Below, one piece after another: positions 1-5,159 of a stretch of DNA of 5,159 nt. Position numbers and translations under genes: made by a program. The stretch's first letter is position 1. Each line of letters opens with the position of its first letter. Origin of the DNA: Gammaproteobacteria bacterium (lineage in GTDB: Bacteria > Pseudomonadota > Gammaproteobacteria > Eutrophobiales > Eutrophobiaceae); contig VYCZ01000436.1 of the NCBI GenBank assembly GCA_009843675.1, positions 1 through 5,159 on the forward strand. The letters are read 5' to 3'. A model generated the notes under the pieces. It had not been told where the DNA came from. It did not search any database and saw only the letters and a list, made by a program, of their open reading frames with translations.

Positions 1-1125
1 CAGGAGGTCTTCGGGAGCCGCTCCCGCATGCAGTTTCTGGAGCGCCGTTTCCAGTACATCCGCGCGCGCCTGTTGTGCTTGGTTGCGCAAGGCCCGGATG
101 GTCGCGACGGTGTCCTGTGAATTAACCCAGTCCATGAAATGGATCACCTCGGCGTCGATGATCTGCTCCGCCTGCCGTACCGCCTCGCGCCGTGTTTTTA
201 TGTTGTCGTCAATAATGCTTTTCAGGTCGTCTACCGTGTACAGGTAAATGTCCTCCAGTTCGCCCACTTCGGGTTCCACGTCCCGGGGTACGGCTATATC
301 GAGGACAAATACCGGCCTGTGTTTGCGCTGTAAAAGCGCAGCTTCCATCATGTCCGTGCGCAGCAGCGGCCTGGGGCTGGCGGTGGATGAGATGACGATG
401 TCGGCCTCGTCCAGGTGCCGGGGTATTTCCTCCAGCGTGATGGTGTAAGCGGAATATTGCTGCGCCAGTTTCTGCGCTCTTTCCAGTGTGCGGTTGGCGA
501 CGATCATCTTGTGCAGACCGCTCTCGTGCAGGTGCTTTGCCGCAAGCTCTATGGTTTCCCCGGCGCCGATGAGCAAAACCGTTTGCCTCGACAGGTCGCC
601 GAATATCTGACTGGCCAGACGCACGGCCGCGTACGCGACGGACACGGGGTGGTCCCCGATCATGGTGTTGCTGCGCACGTCCTTGGCTACCTTGAACGAA
701 TGCTGGAACAGCCGGTTAAGCAATCTACCGGTGCTGCCTGCTTCCCTGGCGGTCTGGTACGCCCGCTTGAGTTGTCCAAGTACCTGGGGTTCCCCGATCA
801 CCATCGAATCCAGTCCGCTGGCCACACGCAACACGTGCTTGACCGCGCCGGGGCCCGGATGGGAATAAAGATAGCCATGCAGTTCGTTTTTGCGGCAACC
901 GTGAAATCCGGAAAACCAGTCGATAGGCCAGGACTGATCGGACGCGTTCAGGTTGCAGTAAATTTCAGTGCGGTTGCAGGTGGACAGGATGGCCGCCTCA
1001 TCAATGTCTGTGTGCCCGGTCAATTCGGTGAGCGCCCCGGACAGCACGTCCTCGCCGAAGGTCACTTTTTCGCGCACCTCCAGGGGAGCAGTCGTATGGT
1101 TGAGACCAAAAGCCAGAAGCGCCAT
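1..1125 (-). CDS. hemA: Glutamyl-tRNA reductase (partial, C-terminus beyond window)
   Basis: Cytoplasmic enzyme that reduces the glutamate on tRNA-Glu to glutamate-1-semialdehyde with NADPH, the first committed step of C5-pathway tetrapyrrole synthesis. Reading the minus strand from ATG at 1125 gives 375 open codons running off the left edge; E. coli HemA is 418 residues, so about 45 C-terminal residues are missing. The N-terminal catalytic domain has the STCNRTE motif with the nucleophilic Cys at residue 50, His97 in the place of E. coli His99, and the family signature GLDSMVIGEPQVLGQ at 104-118. The NADPH domain has GAGETIE at 187-193. The helical dimerisation domain starts around residue 320 and is cut. 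The sequence AAAGG lies a few bases before the ATG, a short-spaced ribosome site. It is divergent from the TPR-lolB-ispE operon. In many gammaproteobacteria prfA follows hemA, but that would lie outside the window. Identification is very secure. Confidence 0.97.
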   Translation of the reverse strand, partial: MALLAFGLNHTTAPLEVREKVTFGEDVLSGALTELTGHTDIDEAAILSTCNRTEIYCNLNASDQSWPIDWFSGFHGCRKNELHGYLYSHPGPGAVKHVLRVASGLDSMVIGEPQVLGQLKRAYQTAREAGSTGRLLNRLFQHSFKVAKDVRSNTMIGDHPVSVAYAAVRLASQIFGDLSRQTVLLIGAGETIELAAKHLHESGLHKMIVANRTLERAQKLAQQYSAYTITLEEIPRHLDEADIVISSTASPRPLLRTDMMEAALLQRKHRPVFVLDIAVPRDVEPEVGELEDIYLYTVDDLKSIIDDNIKTRREAVRQAEQIIDAEVIHFMDWVNSQDTVATIRALRNQAQQARADVLETALQKLHAGAAPEDLL

Positions 1126-1135
1126 AATCCTTTAT

Positions 1136-1141
1136 ATTCTA
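1136..1141 (-). promoter_or_regulatory. Candidate -10 box for hemA
   Basis: TAGAAT on the minus strand matches the sigma70 -10 consensus at five of six positions. The best upstream -35-like hexamer, CTGAAA at 1161-1166, is 19 bp away and therefore poor. If used, transcription would begin only a few bases before the hemA ATG, leaving almost no room for the AAAGG ribosome site. The real hemA promoter may instead lie inside the start of the divergent TPR gene. Low confidence. Confidence 0.25.
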
Positions 1142-1146
1142 TCACG

Positions 1147-1174
1147 TTGTCGTATTCTCATTTCAGGATATAAT
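1147..1174 (+). promoter_or_regulatory. Sigma70-like promoter of the TPR-lolB-ispE operon
   Basis: TTGTCG at 1147-1152 (four of six to TTGACA) is followed after 16 bp by a perfect TATAAT at 1169-1174. It lies in the 56-bp gap between the divergent hemA and TPR genes. A start site 6-8 bases past the -10 box falls at about 1180-1182, on or next to the ATG at 1182, so the transcript would be leaderless or nearly so. No other clear promoter is visible before lolB or ispE, so it probably drives all three genes. Confidence 0.6.
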
Positions 1175-1181
1175 CGCGGGG

Positions 1182-2960
1182 ATGAGCATCGAACCGGGAT
1201 TGAGAATACTCCGCTGCCTCGCAAGAATCGCCCTGCCGGGCGTTATCGCGCTCATGGCGGCAGCCTGTGCCCAGACGAACCTGAGTACGGTAACGCCCGT
1301 AGAACCCGGGCCGGAACCGGAGCAGGAGGAAGCGCAGGCACGTATTACCGGCGTTGAACCGGTGCGTCCCAGTATAGCGCTTTCGGAATACCTGCTCTAC
1401 AAACTGCTGCTGGCCGAAATTGCAGGGCACAGGGGCATGCTCGATACTTCGATCGAGTATTACCTGGACCTGGCGCGCCATACCAAGGACCACCGTATTG
1501 TAGAGCGGGCCGCACGCATCGCGGTATACGCCCGGGACGATGACGCGGCCCTTGCCGCGGCCCGGTTATGGGTGGAACTGGACCCGCGCAATCCCGATCC
1601 GCACCAGGTGCTGGCAATCATGAAATTGCGCGCCGGCGACCTGGAGCAGGCCGCTGAGCACTTGCAGGATATTTTCGCATATTCAGAAGGGGAAGCGGAC
1701 GAGAAGTTATGGATGATTGCCAACCTGCTGGGAAGTGAAAAAGACAAGGAAGCGGTGCTGGAGGTAATGGAGAAACTGGTTGCAACGCAGGATAGCTCCC
1801 CCGGCGCCCTGTATGCTTTCGCGCATGTCGCGGCCAGGCTGGAAGACCTGGAACGCTCAAGGGAACTGCTTGAGGATACGTTGGCCCTGGCGCCGGATAA
1901 TAACAACGCGGCGCTCAGCTATATCTCCATCCTGCAGCGTCTGGACCGGGAACAGGAAGCATTGTCATGGCTGGAAAAGAAGCTGGCGAAGGGCGGAGAG
2001 AATGATTTCAACCTGCGCATGGCTTATGCAAGGTTGTTGATGGAGGTCAGGCAATTCGGTAAGGCCCTGGACCAGTTCGAACTGCTGGTTGACCGGGAAC
2101 CTGAAAATATAGAAGTCCTGTATGCCCTCGGGTTGCTGTACCTGCAGAGCAGCCGTCTCGAAGAGGCAGAAACGCTTTTCAAAAAATTGTCGGCGCAGGA
2201 ACACCTGACGGATACCGCCAATTACTATCTCGGACGCATCGCAGAGGAAAAACGGCTCTATGACGAAGCCGGTGACTGGTACCAGGGCGTATATAAAGGC
2301 GAACACTATTTTGACGCCCAGGTAAGACTCGCCATGCTGCTGGCGAGACAAGGGCAGGTGGACGAGGCGCGCAACCACCTTCAATCCATTCGGTCGAGGA
2401 GCGGGCAACAGGCGCTGGTCATAGTCCAGGCTGAGGGTGATTTACTGATCCAGGCGGGACGTTACGAAGAAGCTATCGCAGTCTATACCGAAGCGCTTGA
2501 TGACGGATACAACCCGGACCTGTTGTATGCCCGGGCCATGGCTGCGGAAAAAATCGGCAGGCTGGATCTGCTGGAAAAGGATCTCAGGTCCATACTTGAG
2601 CGCGAACCGGATCACGCCCAGGCGCTCAACGCGTTGGGATACACCCTGACGGACGCCACCGACAGGCATGCGGAGGCCTATGATCTGATCAAAAAAGCCC
2701 TGGAGCTGCGCCCGAATGATTTCTATATCCTGGACAGCATGGGCTGGGTCCTGTACCGGTTGGGACGCCTGGATGAAGCCATCGAATACCTCAGGAAAGC
2801 CCTCAGCATCAGGCAGGACCCGGAAATCGCCGCCCACCTGGGCGAGGTGCTCTGGGTCAGGGGCGAGAGGGAACAGGCGAAGGAAGTCTGGGAAACGGCC
2901 CTGCAGCAGACCCCCGAAGATACACGACTGCTGGATGTGATTGAACGTTTCGACCCTTAA
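1182..2960 (+). CDS. TPR-repeat outer-membrane lipoprotein (hemA-lolB intergenic type)
   Basis: A 592-residue protein. The N-terminus is a lipoprotein signal: arginines at 8, 11 and 15, a hydrophobic stretch 16-28, and lipobox AAAC with Cys29 as the lipidated residue. Position +2 is Ala, not Asp, so outer-membrane sorting by the Lol system is expected. A Pro/Glu-rich linker (about 37-51) leads into a helical solenoid. TPR-like helix pairs can be seen at about 137-170, 208-240, 275-306, 310-343, 378-405, 412-440, 446-475, 477-510, 514-547 and 548-578. The C-terminal ones are most canonical, for example GWVLYRLGRLDEAIEYLRKA at 521-540. The first ORF in the operon, it sits where Pseudomonas has its large TPR protein (PA4667 type) between hemA and lolB. 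Its role is not established; TPRs normally scaffold protein-protein contacts, here presumably in the periplasm. The ATG at 1182 keeps the whole signal peptide. There is no well-spaced Shine-Dalgarno, only GGGG touching the ATG. Confidence 0.88.
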   Translation: MSIEPGLRILRCLARIALPGVIALMAAACAQTNLSTVTPVEPGPEPEQEEAQARITGVEPVRPSIALSEYLLYKLLLAEIAGHRGMLDTSIEYYLDLARHTKDHRIVERAARIAVYARDDDAALAAARLWVELDPRNPDPHQVLAIMKLRAGDLEQAAEHLQDIFAYSEGEADEKLWMIANLLGSEKDKEAVLEVMEKLVATQDSSPGALYAFAHVAARLEDLERSRELLEDTLALAPDNNNAALSYISILQRLDREQEALSWLEKKLAKGGENDFNLRMAYARLLMEVRQFGKALDQFELLVDREPENIEVLYALGLLYLQSSRLEEAETLFKKLSAQEHLTDTANYYLGRIAEEKRLYDEAGDWYQGVYKGEHYFDAQVRLAMLLARQGQVDEARNHLQSIRSRSGQQALVIVQAEGDLLIQAGRYEEAIAVYTEALDDGYNPDLLYARAMAAEKIGRLDLLEKDLRSILEREPDHAQALNALGYTLTDATDRHAEAYDLIKKALELRPNDFYILDSMGWVLYRLGRLDEAIEYLRKALSIRQDPEIAAHLGEVLWVRGEREQAKEVWETALQQTPEDTRLLDVIERFDP

Positions 2961-3570
2961 CCCGCAATTCTCGCCAGGCCGCATAATCCCTGCAATTCTG
3001 CTGCTGGCTATCTCCTTGTCGGCTTGCGTGCAGGCGCCGGTTGAAAACAAGCTCATCCCTTCATGGGATGCCCGCGTGGATGAATTGATGGGAATGGAAA
3101 CCTGGAACCTGAAAGGCAGGATAGCCGTGCGCACGCGCGACGAATCCGGATCGGGTTCCCTGCATTGGGCGCAGCGCCGGGATGAATATGACCTCCGTGT
3201 GATTACCCCTTTCTCCGGTGGCGTGTATGAACTGTCCGGCACTGCCGGCACCGTCTCGTTACTCACCCCGGACAAAAATATGTTACAGGCCGGGGACGCT
3301 GAGTCCCTGCTGCAACAAGCCGCGGGGTGGCGCTTCCCGGTGTCCGAAATGGTGTTCTGGATAAGAGGCCTTCCGGCCCCGTCCCTACAGGTGGACCGGT
3401 TGCTGCTTGACGGGGAAAACAGGGTGAGCGAGTTGAGCCAGGGCGGCTGGTCCATACGCTATAAAAGATACACCGGGATCGGCGGCGTCAGTATGCCGGC
3501 AAGACTGGACCTGGAAAACGGAGAGGTGAGCGTGCGCCTGTCCGTCAGGGAATGGAACTTGGACCGATGA
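2941..3570 (+). CDS. lolB: Outer-membrane lipoprotein receptor LolB
   Basis: LolB takes lipoproteins from the periplasmic carrier LolA and inserts them into the inner leaflet of the outer membrane, and is itself a lipoprotein. The product is 209 residues (E. coli LolB is 207). The signal peptide has Arg14, a hydrophobic run 15-28 and lipobox LSAC with Cys29. Family landmarks are WNLKGRIAVR at 55-64, SGSLHW at 71-76 (start of the beta-barrel), WIRGLP at 140-145 and MPARLDL at 175-181. Phe91 in the loop TPFSGGVYEL (89-98) aligns by eye with E. coli Leu68, the protruding hydrophobic residue needed for membrane insertion. The start is TTG at 2941, directly after an in-frame TGA, with a weak GGA five bases upstream. 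No ATG or GTG in frame keeps the signal peptide. It overlaps the TPR gene by 20 bp, which suggests translational coupling. Confidence 0.93.
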   Translation: MNVSTLNPQFSPGRIIPAILLLAISLSACVQAPVENKLIPSWDARVDELMGMETWNLKGRIAVRTRDESGSGSLHWAQRRDEYDLRVITPFSGGVYELSGTAGTVSLLTPDKNMLQAGDAESLLQQAAGWRFPVSEMVFWIRGLPAPSLQVDRLLLDGENRVSELSQGGWSIRYKRYTGIGGVSMPARLDLENGEVSVRLSVREWNLDR

Positions 3571-4415
3571 CGTCAAGCCCCTGGCCGGCGCCGGCAAAAA
3601 TAAATCACTTTCTGCACGTCACCGGCCGACGGGAAGACGGCTACCACCTGCTGCAGACCGTGTTCCAGTTCCTGGACCTGGTCGACGAGTTGCGGATTAC
3701 CGCGAGCGCAGACGGCCGCATCAGGTGCCGGCGCAATTACCAACAGGTGGAGGAACAGGACGACCTGGTGATCAGGGCGGCGAAACTGCTCCAGGAACTT
3801 GGGGGCAGTACCTGTGGCGCAGACATCCGCGTTGATAAAAAAATCCCCATCGGCGGTGGACTGGGGGGCGGCAGTTCCAATGCGGCAACGACCCTGGTGG
3901 CCTTGAACTGCCTATGGGATACCGGTTTGACTACAGACCAGCTCACCGAGGCGGGGCTTACCCTGGGAGCGGATGTCCCGGTATTCATACGCGGGTTTGC
4001 CGCCTGGGGAGAGGGGGTGGGAGAGCAACTGGAACCCGTCGAAGTGCCGGAAGACTGGTATCTGCTGGTCTACCCCAATGTCCCGGTCACAACCGCGCAG
4101 GTATTCAATGCCCCGGCGCTCGAACGCGCAACGCCCAGGGTCACGCTGGACGATTTCCGGCAGGGAAAATGCCGCAATGACTGCGAACCGGTAGTGCGAC
4201 AAATCTGTCCCGAAGTGGCGGCGGCGCTGGACTGGCTCGATGCCCGGGCAAAAGCCCGCTTGTCCGGCACAGGGGCAAGCGTGTTCGCCGCGTTTCCGGA
4301 ACGGGAGCAGGCCGCCCGACTGCTGCGCGAACTGCCGGCAAAATGGCAGGGCTTTGTCACCAGGGGGTGTAACCGCTCCCCGCTGATGGAGAGGCTGGCC
4401 TTGGAAAAAGGCTGA
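3567..4415 (+). CDS. ispE: 4-diphosphocytidyl-2-C-methyl-D-erythritol kinase
   Basis: Cytoplasmic GHMP-family kinase that phosphorylates the 2-hydroxyl of CDP-methylerythritol with ATP, in the MEP pathway to IPP and DMAPP. From ATG 3567 it is 282 residues (E. coli 283). The N-terminus WPAPAKIN has the catalytic-site Lys11. The GHMP ATP-binding loop PIGGGLGGGSSNAA is at 94-107. LGADVPVF at 133-140 holds the catalytic Asp136 (E. coli Asp141), and the third GHMP motif LSGTGAS is at 242-248. The conserved end CNRSPLMERL is present. An upstream ATG at 3552 would add five residues, but AGGGA lies almost against it. The 3567 start gives the usual ATGA overlap with the lolB stop and the usual family N-terminus, with GGAA nine bases upstream, so I prefer it. 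All catalytic residues are intact, so it should be functional. Confidence 0.96.
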   Translation: MTSSPWPAPAKINHFLHVTGRREDGYHLLQTVFQFLDLVDELRITASADGRIRCRRNYQQVEEQDDLVIRAAKLLQELGGSTCGADIRVDKKIPIGGGLGGGSSNAATTLVALNCLWDTGLTTDQLTEAGLTLGADVPVFIRGFAAWGEGVGEQLEPVEVPEDWYLLVYPNVPVTTAQVFNAPALERATPRVTLDDFRQGKCRNDCEPVVRQICPEVAAALDWLDARAKARLSGTGASVFAAFPEREQAARLLRELPAKWQGFVTRGCNRSPLMERLALEKG

Positions 4416-4437
4416 CGCCGGTAGAGCAATCAATGAA

Positions 4438-4460
4438 ACCCTGAGGTTGAGTCAGAGGGT
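4438..4460. terminator. Imperfect hairpin between convergent genes, weak terminator candidate
   Basis: ACC-CTGA, a 7-base loop, then TCAG, a 2-base AG bulge and GGT form an interrupted 7-bp stem 22 bases after the ispE stop and 22 bases before the end of the converging gene. An alternative pairing is TGAGG (4442-4446) with CCTCA (4461-4465). Neither side has a run of T, so it is at best a poor intrinsic terminator. Its position between two converging stops is the main argument for it. Confidence 0.3.
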
Positions 4461-4482
4461 CCTCAATAAGGTGCTTACTCTT

Positions 4483-5016
4483 CTACAACTCTGTTATTGT
4501 GGGTTGTTGGTCGGACTCGTTCACTAAGATTATGAAATACCGGAAGCACCAGGATTCGTCATCTCCTTCGTATCCCACCAGCAGGAATTTATCCCCTTTC
4601 TGGCTGCCTTCATATGCGCCGACCCAATCACAGATCTTGTTGGCGATGGCTTCTGCGCCGTTCTTACAGTACCCCTCGTCGAATACCACCACCCGAACTG
4701 TGGCACGCGCAAGAAGGGGCTTTTCATAATCATCCTTAACGTCACCAGGATTACTCCATTCACACTCGGCAACCACCGGACCCGATTCCAGAAAACCACT
4801 TTTGTCGTATTTAATCCAGATTACGCATTCACCGCCGTCTATGTCCTGCTCGTTAGCAAATCGAGAAGACACCCAAACGGAACAGCCAAATCTTCGACCA
4901 ATACGATATAAGGAATTCAGGGTCGCACTGGTCCATTGTATTTCACTTCTAACACCAGTCTGGCCCAGGTTCTTGAACTCTTTGAGTGCGGTATCAATGA
5001 TTCTTTCAGGGTTCAA
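4483..5016 (-). CDS. Unknown protein with a possible PD-(D/E)xK nuclease-like core
   Basis: I do not recognise the family. From TTG at 5016 the product is 177 residues (LNPERIID onward), with AGGA nine bases upstream. The frame stays open to an ATG at 5124, but that start would overlap the coding end of the upstream gene and cross the motif at 5055-5076. Its extra 36 residues also look non-native. Predicted order: an N-terminal helix, Glu25 in RSEIQW, a strand VIWIKYD (65-71) ending in Asp71, a strand VVAECEW (81-87) with Glu84-x-Glu86, a helix VKDDYEKPLLAR (93-104) and a strand VRVVVFD (107-113). This D...ExE then helix then strand order is that of PD-(D/E)xK enzymes, with the ExE variant known in BamHI. 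The nuclease idea is inference from pattern only. There is no signal peptide or membrane segment. It converges on ispE, and GC is clearly lower than in the operon (sampled blocks 50-52%, 35% around the start). It could be a defence, island or orphan gene. Confidence 0.7.
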   Translation of the reverse strand: MNPERIIDTALKEFKNLGQTGVRSEIQWTSATLNSLYRIGRRFGCSVWVSSRFANEQDIDGGECVIWIKYDKSGFLESGPVVAECEWSNPGDVKDDYEKPLLARATVRVVVFDEGYCKNGAEAIANKICDWVGAYEGSQKGDKFLLVGYEGDDESWCFRYFIILVNESDQQPTITEL

Positions 5017-5025
5017 TTTGATTTT

Positions 5026-5030
5026 TCCTG
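5026..5030 (-). promoter_or_regulatory. Ribosome binding site supporting the TTG start at 5016
   Basis: CAGGA on the minus strand, followed by nine A/T-rich bases and TTG at 5016-5014. No comparable site with normal spacing precedes the in-frame GTG at 5058-5056. The ATG at 5124 has GCGAGG directly touching it, but that lies inside the end of another reading frame. This is what decides the start chosen for the unknown protein. Confidence 0.45.
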
Positions 5031-5054
5031 TATACCGATAAATATCTACGTAGT

Positions 5055-5076
5055 GCACATTGTGCGACCTGACCCC
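5055..5076 (-). repeat. GGGGTCAGGTC motif abutting an 11-nt palindrome
   Basis: On the minus strand GGGGTCAGGTC (5076-5066) runs directly into GCACAATGTGC (5065-5055), a perfect 5-bp inverted repeat around one base. It begins two bases after the stop codon of the partial upstream gene. From memory, GGGGTCAGGTC followed by a short palindrome is common in proteobacterial genomes beside REP-associated tyrosine (Y1) transposase genes. The link is inference, and only one copy is in the window. It may mark an element end or a repeat left by one. Confidence 0.4.
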
Positions 5077-5077
5077 T

Positions 5078-5158
5078 TTACGCGCGCAGTTTGTATTGCG
5101 CTCGCAATAGCTCGGCCAGTTCATCCTCGCTTTCTATTATCCACAGCCCTGCGTCAGG
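5078..5158 (-). CDS. C-terminal end of an unknown gene (partial)
   Basis: The minus strand is open from the right edge to TAA at 5080-5078. It encodes 26 residues ending in LAELLRAQYKLRA, with an acidic stretch ESEDELAEL before it. This reads like a genuine amphipathic helical C-terminus and competes with the ATG at 5124, which lies inside it in another frame. Too short to assign. It may belong to a mobile-element gene, given the GGGGTCAGGTC motif just after its stop, or be an ordinary gene in the same minus-strand unit as the unknown protein. Confidence 0.45.
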   Translation of the reverse strand, partial: PDAGLWIIESEDELAELLRAQYKLRA

Positions 5159-5159
5159 A

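Noticed and set aside
415..1173. Long plus-strand ORF of 252 residues
   Set aside because: It lies opposite hemA, whose minus-strand frame matches the family along its whole length; the plus-strand product has no recognisable features.
2442..3455. Minus-strand ORF of 337 residues
   Set aside because: It runs antisense across the TPR gene end and lolB, both clear plus-strand genes; its composition (Ser/Arg/Pro/Gln-rich) is typical of a shadow frame in GC-rich DNA.
3552..3566. Upstream ATG start for ispE adding MELGP
   Set aside because: AGGGA abuts this ATG with no spacing, and the family N-terminus plus the ATGA overlap fit the start at 3567 better.
4416..4475. Possible tRNA (tRNA-Gln expected after ispE); CGGTAGAGCA resembles a D-arm
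   Set aside because: No acceptor stem pairing, anticodon arm or GTTCRA T-loop follows, so the match is a short coincidence or at most a remnant.
5029..5034. TATACA on the minus strand as a -10 box for the unknown gene
   Set aside because: It overlaps the AGGA ribosome site, which would leave a leader too short to use it, and no good -35 lies at the right distance.
1..5159. CRISPR array, riboswitch or rRNA
   Set aside because: No regularly spaced repeats, no long non-coding leader and no rRNA-like sequence were seen; nearly all DNA up to 4415 is coding.

Overview
The window looks like a chromosomal segment of a GC-rich gammaproteobacterium. The order hemA (divergent), a TPR lipoprotein gene, lolB and ispE is the arrangement I know from Pseudomonas and related gammaproteobacteria. 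The proteins are full length or nearly so, with family hallmarks intact. I cannot name the genus.

Layout. Positions 1-1125 (minus strand) hold glutamyl-tRNA reductase (hemA), cut by the left window edge and lacking about the last 45 residues. A 56-bp divergent intergenic region (1126-1181) carries a strong sigma70-like promoter facing right. Positions 1182-4415 hold a tightly packed plus-strand operon: a 592-residue TPR lipoprotein, then lolB (20-bp overlap, TTG start), then ispE (4-bp ATGA overlap). The operon combines envelope and isoprenoid functions: LolB inserts lipoproteins into the outer membrane, the TPR protein is probably one of its clients, and IspE makes isoprenoid precursors by the MEP pathway.

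From 4416 on the picture changes. The tRNA-Gln/prs genes that usually follow ispE in Pseudomonas are absent. There is a short convergent spacer with an imperfect hairpin. A minus-strand gene of unknown family (4483-5016, best start TTG) follows, whose central part resembles the core of PD-(D/E)xK nucleases with a BamHI-like E-x-E. Next comes a GGGGTCAGGTC motif abutting an 11-nt palindrome, and finally the last 26 codons of another unknown minus-strand gene. Base composition drops here: hand counts give about 35-52% GC in sampled 60-bp blocks, against about 63% in a block of ispE. This right end is best read as accessory or horizontally acquired DNA joined to the conserved operon just after ispE. 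It is the least explained part of the window.
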